NCBI GenBank assembly: GCA_027924645.1
Contig: BSBN01000254.1
Coordinates: forward strand, 16,872,501-16,936,500
Reading direction: 5' to 3'
Source of the DNA: Cunninghamia lanceolata
Taxonomy: Eukaryota > Streptophyta > Pinopsida > Cupressales > Cupressaceae
DNA length: 64,000 nt
Shown: piece after piece, positions 1 to 11,181 of the stretch
Layout: each line of letters starts with the position of its first letter
Position numbering within the stretch: the stretch's first letter is position 1
Notes under the pieces: generated by a model
The model's input: only the letters and a program-made list of their open reading frames with translations
What the model was told of the DNA's origin: nothing
Database searches by the model: none
Program-made: the position numbers and the translations under genes

Positions 1-240
1 AACCGGAGGATGCGGATTAAAGGGTTTACAGATATGAGTCTTGAGATGCTTCAGCCAAGAATTCAGAGGTCCGCATGAAGATCTGAAGAGGATATGGCTG
101 TCTGTATGGAACCGGTTCAGGCAAGTGTTCAGAGGTGACAAAGGATCACAGAAAGGTCCGGTGAGGTCCGGAATTGTACAATCCTAATCTGCGGATTGGC
201 AAGAGTGTTTGAGATGTCCTTGTGATGTGCCATCTCGAGT

Positions 241-624
241 TGTGTATGATTTGGAGGTCCGGAAATACCTCTTGCATTATAACAGTAGCAACAGACAGTG
301 TTCTTGGAGTTCCGGATAAGGAGGATAAGAGATTTCAGTAAGAAAATGAAATGCGGATGTACCTGGTCATTCAGGCAAGCTTGTGAAGGTTCTTAGATCA
401 TGTCAAGGTTGTTTTGTTGGTCCGCATTGATTTGTGTATGATTTGGAGGTCCGGAAGTATCTCTTGCATTATGACAATGGTGACAGATTGTGTTCTTGAA
501 GTTCCGGATGACGAAGACAAGAGATTCCAGTAGGTAAAGGAAGTGCGGATGTATCCGGTCGTTCAGGAAGGCCTGTGAAGGTTCTTGGATCATGTTGAGG
601 TTATGTTGTTGGTCCGCATTGATA
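241..624 (+). repeat. 192-bp tandem duplication in Copia-1 U3
   Basis: Two diverged units start at 241 and 433 with the same opening, tgtgtatgatttggaggtc, and both run through a cttgcattat block and a ttggtccgcattga block. The same pair is in the 3' LTR at about 6257-6640. The units are rich in ccgga and tgcggat words. Being upstream of the TATA box, they may be duplicated promoter elements (inference). Confidence 0.8.
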
Positions 625-802
625 GTAGAACCCGGAATTGAAGATATTCTTCCGGATGAAGTTCTTGCTCTGTTTAGCCGACCGGATGAGATGTTCATCC
701 TACGAATGTTCTTGTGGTGGCCGACCGGATGTGTTATTCATCTTGCGGATGTTCTTATGGTTGTTTGCCGACTTAGATGTTTGTTCCTAAGTTGATGTCT
801 TG

Positions 803-810
803 TATAAATA
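803..810 (+). promoter_or_regulatory. TATA box of Copia-1 LTR
   Basis: TATAAATA stands about 515 bp before the LTR end; the same word is in the 3' LTR at 6819-6826. Transcription would start near 835, dividing the LTR into U3 on the left and R/U5 on the right. Placement is by sequence only. Confidence 0.6.
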
Positions 811-1319
811 ACCGTTTGTGAGTTCATTTTAAAGGTGTGATGTGTGGATAAGTATGGCATAGCAAAGAGAAGTGTGAAAGACAGAGCAGAGGTTTTTGGG
901 CTTAATTGGAACTGATCCGGACATGGTAGAGATGTCATTCTCCAGTTCAAGACTGTGATTTTTATCACTTTGTAGACAGTGTGTCTCCTTGTAGGCAGTG
1001 GGCCTCTTTGTGAGCAGTGTGCTTGGGCAGTGAGCCCTTATTGGCATGTGCCATTCATTTTTCTTTATTCTTCTAACAGAGAATAATTCTTGGGTTAATC
1101 ACCCCGTGGTTTTTCCCTTAACCGGGTTTTCCACGTCAAAATCTTGGTGTTCAATGTGTTAATACTTATCTGCTCTTGTGTTTATGTATTATGCTTTCAT
1201 GGATGATTATTTGATATGCTGCTAACTAACAACAAAGAATCAAGTGTTTGAAATAACAAGAAGTTTTATACAACTAATTCACCCCCCCCCTCTCAGTTGT
1301 ATGCCCTAGATCCAACAAT

Positions 1320-1332
1320 TGGTATCAGAGCC
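1320..1332 (+). other. Copia-1 primer binding site (initiator-Met tRNA type)
   Basis: TGGTATCAGAGCC lies two bases after the LTR end and is the usual Copia sequence complementary to the 3' end of initiator methionine tRNA. It would prime minus-strand DNA synthesis. Confidence 0.9.
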
Positions 1333-1374
1333 AAGTTCCTCTGACAGGAGCTTAACCGCTTGAGGAGATCCAGG

Positions 1375-4300
1375 ATGTCGTCATACAAGAAGGATAGTCC
1401 GAAGTTTGATGGAACCAACTTCACTCTCTGGAAGGGTCGCATGAAGTGTCACTTGGAATGTATGGGAAAAGCATACTTGGATATGGTTTCAAAACCATAT
1501 GTACCTCCACAAGGTGGTCCGACAACTCTGAATGAAATCACAGAAGCTGAAAACAATCTGCGGACCAAGGAAGCTCTTCTAAGCGCATTAAATGACTCAG
1601 ATCTCTCGAATGTTATTGACCTACCAACTGCATATGAGATCCTGACTAAGCTGGAACTTCTGTATGAAGGAGATGAGTTTGTCAAAAGTGCAAGGTTACA
1701 AAGCCTGAAAGGGAAATTTGAAAGATTGAAAATGAGAGATGATGAAAACATCACTACCTTCATGCCAAGAGTAAATGAGCTGGTATGTGGAATCAGAAAT
1801 GCTGGTGGAACTTTAGATGAAAATGAGATTGTCTGCAAAATCCTAAGATCCCTTCCTGCTGCCTACAAAATCAAAGTTGCTGCCATTGATGAATTCAGAG
1901 CCCACACAACTGTCACAAGAGAACAACTGGCTGGCAAACTAGCTGCATTTGAAATGACCGAGTTTGGAGATGATCCTCCCAAGACTGAATCCGCTTTCAA
2001 GGCCAGTGCCTATGTGAAAGGCAAACAGAGATTTGATCCGGGTGAAAACTCATCAAGGAGAATGTCATGGTATGATCAAGCAAGAAGAGACATGGAAGAA
2101 GAAGAAGCAGAAACAGCTCAACTTGAAGCCCTCATTGCAAAGAGACTGCCAAGAGGATCCGGTAAGTATGAAGGAAAACTACCCTTTAAGTGTTTCAACT
2201 GCAATAAAATTGGTCATTTTGCCTCAAGATGTCCGGAGAGATCTGCAAGATCTAATACTCACAGACAAAGGTTTCAAAAGAATTGCTATTATGTTCATGA
2301 AGAAGATGACAATGAAGGAGTAACAGATGATGAATCAGAACTAGGAAGCAAATCTGGAAATGAGTGGGTGTTTATAGCCATCAAGGAAGAAGATTCAATA
2401 CTCTCTGAATCTGTCAATCACAAAGTTGTTGAAAAAGCCTTGGCTGCTCAAGTGGAAGAAAAGGATGATTGGGTTATTGACAGTGGATGTTCTCACCATA
2501 TGACTGGCGACAAGAATAAGTTCTTAGATCTGGAAAGATATGAAGGAGGAATGGTAAAGTTTGGTGACAATTCTGCTGGCAGAATCAGAGGTAGGGGAAC
2601 TATTTCCTTTAATGGTAAGAGCAAAACAGGAAATGTACTGTATGTTGAAGGATTGAAGCACAATCTTCTCAGTGTTGGTCAGTTAGTGGACAAAGGTTAT
2701 GATCTCCGGTTCAAGAATGGAAAATGCAGAATCTTTACAAGCTCCGGAACTGAAATTGCATCCGGTACTCAGACAAAAGGTAATATCTTTCATCTAGTTG
2801 GTTCAAACAAAAGTTGTTTGTTTGCTCAAATTGATCAGAGTTGGTTATGGCATAGAAGAATGTGTCATGTAAATTTTGATAACATCATCAAGATAAGTAA
2901 TACTCAGGCTGTAAGAGATCTTCCAAAATTGATGAAACCTACAAATAGTTTGTGCAAAGAATGCCAGCTAGGTAAACAAAGCAGAGTCTCTTTCAAAAGC
3001 AAAGATCAGTCTTCTACCGGATTGCTGGAATTAGTACATACTGATCTATGTGGTCCAACAAGAATCAAGAGTCTGCAGGGTGATAGATATTTCATGTTGT
3101 TGATTGATGATCATTCCTGGATGATGTGGGTTACCTTTCTAAAAGAAAAGTCAGAAGCTTTTGAGAAGTTCAAAACCTTCAAAGCTATGGTGGAGAATCA
3201 AACCGGATTGAGACTAAAGTGTCTAAGGTCTGATAGAGGTGGTGAATTTACATCTGGTGAATTCATTGACTTTTGTGAGAAACAGGGTATAAGGAGACAG
3301 TTGTCTGCTCCTAAGACTCCACAGCAGAATGGAGTAGTTGAGAGAAAGAACCGGACCATCCAGGAAGCTGCCAGGACAATGATGTTGGAAGCAAATGTTC
3401 CTCAAATGTTTTGGAAGGAAGCTATCAGCACTGCAGTCTACACTCTCAATCGAGTTCAAATCAGAAACAACACCGGTAAGACCCCCTATGAACTCTGGTT
3501 TGGCATCACTCCTACTGTGAAATATTTCAGAGTATTTGGTAGCAAGTGTTATATTAAGAGAGATGAAGATCTAGGAAAGTTTGATGCTAGAAGTGATGAA
3601 GGAATTTTCTTGGGTTACTCCACTCAAAGCAAAGCATACCGGTGTTACAATAAGAGATTGAGGAAGATGATAGAAAGCACCAATGTGAAAGTTGATGAAG
3701 GAATTGAGAAGCCTTCAAGATTTTATGAGATTAATGAAGATGACCAAGAGAGTGTTCAAGGACCTCAATCCTCTCCGGTGAGACAGAGTCAGCCTGATCC
3801 GGTAAATCAGGAAGAAGAGATAGGTCTAAATGAGCCTGATCAAGAAGCAGCAGTACAGGATACTCCCAAAATTCCAAGGTATGTAAAACTGAACCACTCT
3901 GAAGATCAAATCATAGGTGACAAAAGCAAAGGTGTACAAACTAGAAGGAATGTTGCTCAAAATCAGAATGAATGTTGTCTGATTTCAAAGATTGAACCTA
4001 AAACAATAAATGAAGCCTGCAATGATGAAAACTGGACAAAAGCTATGGAAGATGAATTGATGCAAATTGAGAAAAATCATACTTGGGATCTTGTTCCCAG
4101 ACCTAGTGACAGGAATGTAATTGGAACCAAGTGGGTCTTCCGGAACAAACTAAATGAAGCTGGTGAAGTAATCAGAAACAAAGCTAGATTGGTCTGCAAA
4201 GGCTACTCTCAAATAGAAGGAATTGACTTTGAAGAGACTTTTGCTCCGGTGGCAAGAATTGAAGCAGTCAGATTACTTCTTGCATTTGCTGCCTTCAAAG

Positions 4301-5529
4301 ACTTCAAGGTATATCAGATGGATGTCAAGTCTGCCTTCCTAAATGGTGATCTGGAAGAAGAAGTCTACATTGAACAACCGGATGGTTTTCAATTGTCTGA
4401 CAATGATGATATGGTCTGCAAATTGAAGAAAGCTTTGTATGGATTGAAGCAAGCCCCAAGAGCATGGTATGAAAGGTTGGATAAGCATCTTGTATAGATT
4501 GGATTCAACAAAGGTACTGCTGACAGTAACTTATATTTCAAAATTGATCATGAAAATATTTTAATTGTTGAAGTATTTGTGGATGATATCATTTTTGGAG
4601 GAAGAGATAGTATGTGCAAAACTTTTGCAAATCAGATGAAAAGTGAGTTTGAAATGTCTATGTTTGGTGAAATGAATTTCTTCTTGGGTCTGCAAATTAC
4701 TCAAACAAAAGAAGGGATCTTCATTTCTCAGACCAAATATGTCAAAGAATTGTTAAAGAAATTTGGTATGGAAGACTCAAAATCTATGAACACTCCTATG
4801 GCAACCGGATGTAAGTTAAGCAAAGATGATGACTCTCCAAAGGAAGATCAGACAAAGTATAGATCAATGATTGGTGGATTGTTGTACCTCACTCAAACTA
4901 GACCAGATATAATGCAGGCTGTTGGTCTTGTGGCAAGATTCCAGGCTGATCCTAGAGAATCTCATGTTATGGCAATCAAAAGAATTTTTAGGTACTTGAA
5001 AGGAATAGTGGAGTATGGTCTATGGTACCCTAGAGATCCGGACTTCTCTCTTCATGCTTACACAGATGCAGATTGGGCAGGAGATGTGGATGACAGGAAG
5101 AGCACTAGTGGTGGAGCATTCTTTTTGGGGAAGAGATTGGTTTCTTGGCTAAGCAAGAAACAAGATGCAATATCTCTGTCTACAACTGAAGCAGAATACA
5201 TTGCAGCAGCAGGTAGTTGCACTCAAATCTTATGGATGAAGCAGATGCTAAGAGACATCAAAGTTGAATATGAGGAGCCTATCACAATTTTCTGTGATAA
5301 TTCAAGTGCAATTAATATCTCCAAGAATCCGGTATTGCATTCTAAGACTAAGCACATATCTATCAAATTTCACTTCTTGAGAGAACAAGTAAACAAGGAA
5401 GAGGTCAGATTGGAGTATGTTCCCTCCAAGGATCAGATTGCAGATATCTTTACAAAACCTCTTCCCAAGGACTCTTTTGAATATCTTCGGGAGAAGTTAG
5501 GGGTCATGGCCCCTCCGGTGATGAACTAA
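1375..5529 (+). pseudogene. gag-pol: Copia-1 gag-pol polyprotein, one in-frame stop
   Basis: A single frame of 1,384 codons plus stop, interrupted only by TAG at 4495-4497 (codon 1041). The first true ATG is 1375. In order: Copia-type Gag; CX2CX4HX4C zinc knuckle at residues 273-286; aspartic protease with DSG at about 369; integrase with its HHCC finger from about 492 and catalytic Asp557, Asp620 and Glu656; RT with FVDD at 1068-1071, where YVDD is usual; and RNase H ending near the ADIFTKPLP motif. The stop lies between RT motifs where a Gln codon is expected, so one C-to-T change would explain it. The proteins would make the particle, mature it, copy the RNA and integrate the DNA. As it stands, the product would lack the RT active site and RNase H unless the stop is read through. 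Confidence 0.93.
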
Positions 5530-5599
5530 GATGCACTAATGTGCATCAGTCCGGTGGATATCACAGTCATATCTTGTGATCCGGATTGATGATGGGGAG

Positions 5600-5852
5600 C
5601 TGCTACTAAGGGGGAGCAGCTGGTATGAGTCTGATGTATTAGAATTGCAAATATGAGCCCTTTGCCATTGATGTCAAAGGGGGAGAGAAGACATGTGAAA
5701 AACAAGTGGTTGATGATCAAAGGGGGAGCAGTAAAGGAAGAGAAGACATGTGAAAAGTTGTTGTTGATAGGGGGAGCTGTGACAGAATGGAGAAGTTCTT
5801 GTCTTGATGGTTTTTCACATCATATGTTGCCATCAATGACAAAGGGGGAGAT
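5600..5852 (+). promoter_or_regulatory. Array of five polypurine tracts with a palindrome
   Basis: Five aagggggag-like tracts occur near 5609, 5677, 5719, 5769 and 5841. The last one abuts the 3' LTR and is the functional PPT position for plus-strand priming. A near-perfect 24-bp palindrome at 5658-5681 (arms ccctttg / caaaggg) overlaps the second tract. Multiplied PPTs have been reported for Sirevirus Copia elements. Families B and C1 have the same arrangement. Confidence 0.8.
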
Positions 5853-7333
5853 TGTTGCAAGTATGAGGTGAGCCAGTGTTGTCATTGATGTCAACATACT
5901 CATATTGCATTGAGGATTTGATGAGCTATGTGCTGAGGATATTGAGAAAATTAGCCTCAGTCAGAAACAGTGAAGAACAGTGATGAGAAGAAGACAAATG
6001 TATTGTATAGGTTGAGAACCGGAGGATGCGGATTAAAGGGTTTACAGATATGAGTCTTGAGATGCTTCAGCCAAGAATTCAGAGGTCCGCATGAAGATCT
6101 GAAGAGGATATGGCTGTCTGTATGGAACCGGTTCAGGCAAGTGTTCAGAGGTGACAAAGGATCACAGAAAGGTCCGGTGAGGTCCGGAATTGTACAATCC
6201 TAATCTGCGGATTGGCAAGAGTGTTTGAGATGTCCTTGTGATGTGCCATCTCGAGTTGTGTATGATTTGGAGGTCCGGAAATACCTCTTGCATTATAACA
6301 GTAACAACAGACAGTGTTCTTGGAGTTCCGGATAAGGAGGATAAGAGATTTCAGTAAGAAAATGAAATGCGGACGTACCTGGTCATTCAGGCAAGCTTGT
6401 GAAGGTTCTTAGATCATGTCAAGGTTGTTTTGTTGGTCCGCATTGATTTGTGTATGATTTGGAGGTCTGGAAGTATCTCTTGCATTATGACAATGGTGAC
6501 AGACTGTGTTCTTGAAGTTCCGGATGAGGAAGACAAGAGATTCCAGTAGGTAAAGGAAGTGCGGATGTATCCGGTCGTTCAGGAAGGCCTGTGAAGGTTC
6601 TTGGATCATGTTGAGGTTATGTTGTTGGTCCGCATTGATAGTAGAACCCGGAATTGAAGATATTCTTCCGGATGAAGTTCTTGCTCTGTTTACCCGACCG
6701 GATGAGATGTTCATCCTACGAATGTTCTTGTGGTGGCCGACCGGATGTGTTATTCATCTTGCGGATGTTCTTATGGTTGTTTGCCGACTTAGATGTTTGT
6801 TCCTAAGTTGATGTCTTGTATAAATAACGGTTTGTGAGTTCATTTTAAAGTGTGTGATGTGTGGATAAGTATGGCATAGCAAAGAGAAGTGCGAAAGACA
6901 GAGCAGAGGTTTTTGGGCTTAATTGGAACTGATCCGGACATGGTAGAGATGTCATTCTCCAGTTCAAGACTGTGATTTTTATCACTTTGTAGACAGTGTG
7001 TCTCCTTGTAGGCAGTGGGCCTCTTTGTGAGCAGTGTGCTCGGGCAGTGAGCCCTTATTGGCATGTGCCATTCATTTTTCTTTATTCTTCTAACAGAGAA
7101 TAATTCTTGGGTTAATCACCCCGTGGTTTTTCCCTTAACCGGGTTTTCCACGTCAAAATCTTGGTGTTCAATGTGTTAATACTTATCTGCTCTTGTGTTT
7201 ATGTATTATGCTTTCATGGATGATTATTTGATATGCTGCTAACTAACAACAAAGAATCAAGTGTTTGAAATAACAAGAAGTTTTATACAACTGATTCACC
7301 CCCCCCTCTCAGTTGTATGCCCTAGATCCAACA
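5853..7333 (+). repeat. Copia-1 3' LTR, 1,481 bp
   Basis: It starts TGTTG straight after the last purine tract and ends CAACA. Contents: a second short palindrome at 5878-5895 (arms gttg / caac around a cattgatg core), the 192-bp tandem duplication, TATAAATA at 6819, and the conserved R/U5 block. It gives the full-length LTR missing from the left edge. Confidence 0.95.
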
Positions 7334-8151
7334 ATATTAATCTCCCAAACTAAGTATGTAAATGACATTTTGAAGAGGTTTAACATGGAAAATTGCAAAT
7401 CAGCTCCAACACCAATTGTCCTAGGATTGAAATTAAGCTAGGATGACAAAGGAGCCAACATTGATCCAACTTTTTATAAAATATTTGTTGGCAGCCTCAT
7501 GTGTTTAATAGCCACAAGGCCTAACATAATGTATGCCGTTAGTCTCATTTCAAGGTTCATGGAGTCTCTAAAAATTTCTCATTGGCAAGAAGGAAAAAGG
7601 ATTCTCAAATATGTGAGTGGAACAAGGAACTATGCCATTAAGTATTCAAGGTCAAATGAGTTCAAGATGATAGGTTACATAGATAGTGATTGTGCAGGAA
7701 GCATTGATGATAGGAAGAGCACTTCTGATTATGTTTTTCATTTTGGAATAGGTGTAGTTTCATGGGCTTCAAAGAAAAAATCAATTGTCACTCTTTCATC
7801 AGCTAAAGAAAAGTATGCAGTAGCCACAAGTGCATCATGTCAATCAGTTTGGATGAGAAAAGTTTTGAAAGATCTAAGGTAAGAACAAGAAGAGGTAACA
7901 AGGATCTATTGTGACAACAAATCCACTATAGCATAGTCCAAGAATCCATTTTTTCACAAAATAAGTAAACATATTGACATGAAGTATCACTTCATTAGAG
8001 AACTAATTAACAATGGAGAAATCTTTTTGGATTTTTGCAAGTCTTGATCAATGTCCAAACATTTTCACCAAGGCATTAGGGAAATAAAATTTTGTGTTTC
8101 AAAGAGATCGATTGGGCATCATAAATGGCAGTAGTTTCAATTAAGGGGGAG
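7334..8151 (+). pseudogene. Copia-4 pol remnant (RT end and RNase H)
   Basis: Immediately after Copia-1 the frame reads ISQTKYVND and then the Copia pattern around TRPNIMYAVSLISRF, DSDCAGSIDDRKSTS and the RNase H tail IYCDNKSTIA. These are the last RT motif and the RNase H domain. The frame is broken by TAG after LKLS and by several stops after 7880, so it is dead. The region ends at a ttaagggggag tract (8141-8151), its PPT. The 5' part of this element must lie left of the window. It resembles the pol of Copia-3 at 11182-15449, which runs the other way. Confidence 0.88.
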
Positions 8152-9349
8152 TGTTGGAAATATTAATCTCAACTACCTTCTATCATTTCACCATACCCCC
8201 TCTAGCATCTCACATGTGCCTTAGTTGAGTCCACATTCTCTGTAGCAAGACAAAATTAAATGAGATTTGATTTCATATCTCCATCTTTGAGATTTCTCAT
8301 GTTGCCATCAAAATCATAATTAAATGAAATCTAATGCTTTTTGGTTTTTCTTCTTTGAATGAGCATTCGTAGTATGTAAAAGGTGTGAAGTCTTTTTTTT
8401 AATGGATGTATGAAGAACAAGAAAAACAAGGGCTGTTGTACAAAAATAGAGAAAAAGGAAGACTATTGTATGCAAAACTGAGAAAGAGAGACTGCTATTC
8501 ATTGCAAGAAATAGGGGTATTTGTTGTGTACAAAAAAGAGTCGTAGCTCTCACTATTTACAAATATATGTATGAAGAAAAGCAGAGACTATTTTGTATGT
8601 TTTGAATATTTAATAGAAAGTATATTATTTTTTGTTGATTGTTCATCTCTTGTCTATGTTTTATTTCTAGATTTTCTTGCTTTGTTTCCCTCTGCCTCGT
8701 CCCTTCAAATTAAAGTCTGCTTGAAGATTTATTCTTATAAATGATTTATTTTAATTCCCTGTAAATGATTTATTTTAATTCCTATAAGAAATATGAAGAT
8801 TTTTAAAAAGAAATCATTTTATTTTTGTAGAATTATGACCACACATGTCCTCCTATAGATTGAACTAAATTTAAACATGCAGTTTATTTTCACATATCAT
8901 CGTTGTTTGAAGTGGAGAATTTAATGTATTGGATTCATTCCCTTAATTCTCTTATGAGAAAAAATTTGCATAGTCATCTAGACATTTACTATAAATGACT
9001 TTTGTAACTAGTCACAAATACATAATCTATTTATTATGACTCTGCCTCCATGGTAGTGCAAGCAATGAAAGTTTCAAATTTTGTAGAGATCATAGGCTAT
9101 TGAATCTTAAGGCCTACCATCCTCTATTGTGTTGTTTCCTGTTATTTATGTGTTTGATTTTTTTAAAGTGAAAAAGGTGGGAGGCCACCCAGTTTATGTC
9201 TTTGATTTTGTATTGAAATTTTGTGTTGAAATTATGTCGTGATTTTGTGTTGAAATTCTATTTTTTTTATTTTAAATCCATTGCCAATGTTATATAAGGT
9301 TTGAATCTTAGTCATTTCATAATGTGTTAAAATTAGGTTCAAATTAATT
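8152..9349 (+). repeat. Copia-4 3' LTR start and AT-rich flank
   Basis: TGTTGGAAATATTAATC follows the PPT directly and marks the LTR start. I cannot place the LTR end, because there is no second copy in view and no clear CA terminus. The rest to 9349 is AT-rich with no coding signal on either strand. Confidence 0.5.
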
Positions 9350-10060
9350 TTGAATGTTAATCGAGATGTTGAAATCAAGTTCATGTTAATTTTGTATATT
9401 TTTATTTTGTGGCTATGTTAAAATTGGGTTCATAGATTTATATTGCTCATTTGTTAATGGTTAGTGTAGAGGTTGGAGGTCAGATTGTGATCGACAAATC
9501 CAAGCAGCAGGCATACGCATATAATGAATAATATGAGAAAAAAGAATTAATTTGGGACTTGAAGTCAAAGCTATTATTCTGAAGAGTCTGTAATTAGCAA
9601 TCAATTATCAGAAGCCTCTAATCACCAGATTTAGCCAAACCTCTAAGCTCTCCTCTAATCTAGAAGACTTATCACTAAATTTTGCTACCTTTTCTTGAGC
9701 TTGGAACAACTAATCGGGGTGTCGGGACTTGACCTAGGGTTGGAGCTGGTGGGGAAAAGTAAATTCATGCTAAAGAAAAATTGGAGGCTTCTAATAATTG
9801 ATTGATGATTATAAACTCTTTAGAATAATAACTTTCTCTTCCTTCCAAAATAATGCCATACTTCTTCCATATTATTCATTATATGCCAATGTCTGCTTCT
9901 ACAATTTGTTGATTAAAATCACACCTTAAAACTCTACATTAACAAACAACAAATGAGTAATATGAATCTATGAACCCAATTCTACCACACCGATGAAATA
10001 AAAACATACAAAATTAACATGAACTTGATTTCAACATCTCAATTAACATTTGATGCAATC
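9350..10060. repeat. Long imperfect inverted repeat (foldback or MITE-like)
   Basis: The left arm (about 9350-9655) is recovered as reverse complement in the right arm (about 9775-10060). Matching blocks include gagatgttgaaatcaagttc, attgggttcatagatt, a catataatgaataatatg block and an aagcctc block. A short unique loop separates the arms. No ORF or transposase is visible. A non-autonomous DNA element, or two oppositely placed copies of one repeat, would both fit. Confidence 0.75.
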
Positions 10061-10560
10061 ATAACCAAGGGTTTTATTAAACTACCTAATCACGTAGTAG
10101 TACAACAGAACCAAGATAGTTGCAAATAAATACTCATAATGATTTTATTGCATCTAAAATTGATTACAATATTTTTAAAAATAAAATCTACAACATCACA
10201 ATCACATATTGCTTCTCTTAACAGGCTTCACATCTAGCCATTTCACCATTACAATACCACTCCAAGATAGGGGTTCTATAAATTTATTCCAGAATTTTGT
10301 TATACAGAGTTATCTCCATTCTCTCTCCTTTTTCTTCTAGTTTTCTGTTGCTGCTCTTTTTACCTCATGGATAGCTTACTCTACCATTTTCCTCTAGGAG
10401 ACACCCCCCCCCAACATAGAATGCAATCCCTTCCTTTTATACTTTGATCAATGAAGTCAAACTATTTAGAAATGTTATTGTTATAGAACTAAATTGTTAT
10501 AGATATTTGAACCAGATTCAAACACGTGTTCATCTTGTATATATCCCTAGTAGTTGGTCA

Positions 10561-11174
10561 TAAAGAAAAAATGCAGAGAATACAGGGAAAAATAGAGAGC
10601 TTTAGCTCTATAGAGTTTGCATAGAAATAAAACAAAGTCTCAATAAAACAAAGTAATTCCTCTTCACTGCTACTACTTTCACATAAAGAAAAAATATCAA
10701 CAAGATATACATATATACTTCTTTTAAAATAGAGCTACAACTCATACATTTGAAAAAGAAAAGTAGAACATTATTAAGCTACTGCACTTCTCTCTACATA
10801 CATGAAAACGAAGTATATTATCTTCAAAATAGTGTTTCTCCTCTCTTACACCCAGAAAGAATAGAGCATATATCAAAAATGTAAAACTAAAACTTCTACA
10901 TATTACAACAGGGGCATCAGTAGTCAACAAGAATATTAAAGCAGATATTAAGAAGTATGCACACGATCTTCCCTCTTCATACACTAGACAAGGGAGGCTA
11001 TACCTCACACAATACATCCTACAAAAATATTAATGAAAATAAGATAGAGAATAGAGAGGGAAGATCAAAGATGGGAGAGGTCATCTTTTTGTTTGCAAAA
11101 GTCTTCAACATTCAAGAGGAAATAATGTTTTGTCTACTGCATTCATTATAAGTAGTTGGGATTACATTCCAATG
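10561..11174 (-). repeat. Copia-3 3' LTR (614 bp)
   Basis: The left end taaagaaaaaatgcagag aligns with tgaagaaaaaaggtagag at 15582, and the right end next to the PPT (minus ggggag before 11174) aligns with the right LTR at 15907. The shared body runs from about 10880. About 290 bp near the left end have no partner in the other LTR. Confidence 0.75.
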
Positions 11175-11181
11175 CTCCCCC

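Larger units (their letters stand above)
1..1317 (+). repeat. Copia-1 5' LTR (truncated by window edge)
   Basis: Base 1 aligns with base 6017 of the 3' LTR, and the two run in register to the CAACA end at 1317, directly before the primer site. The 3' third (about 985-1317) also matches the 3' part of the family B LTRs at 19730-20049 and 50041-50370, including the block around the tract that ends in ccgtggtttttccc. Confidence 0.95.
1..7333 (+). mobile_element. Copia-1, near-complete young Ty1/Copia retrotransposon
   Basis: The order is 5' LTR (its first 165 bp lie before the window), Met-type primer site, one gag-pol frame, an array of purine tracts and a 3' LTR. The LTR begins TGTTG and ends CAACA. 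By hand count the two LTRs differ at about 11 substitutions plus one or two indels over 1,317 bp, so the insertion is recent. It interrupts the pol gene of an older Copia, whose reading frame resumes at 7334; the TSD is probably atatt, but the left copy is out of view. The Gag type and the repeated purine tracts resemble the SIRE group of Copia; that lineage is inferred, not tested. Confidence 0.95.

Noticed and set aside
393..1047. Open stretches in the Copia-1 5' LTR on both strands (also in the 3' LTR)
   Set aside because: They lie in U3/R, have no motif, and are duplicated only because the LTR is.
1360..1374. Earlier start for Copia-1 Gag at 1360
   Set aside because: The codon is TTG; the first ATG in frame is 1375.
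8320..8553. 77-codon minus-strand open stretch, Phe/Leu rich
   Set aside because: In the Copia-4 LTR; T-rich DNA gives a false membrane-like profile.
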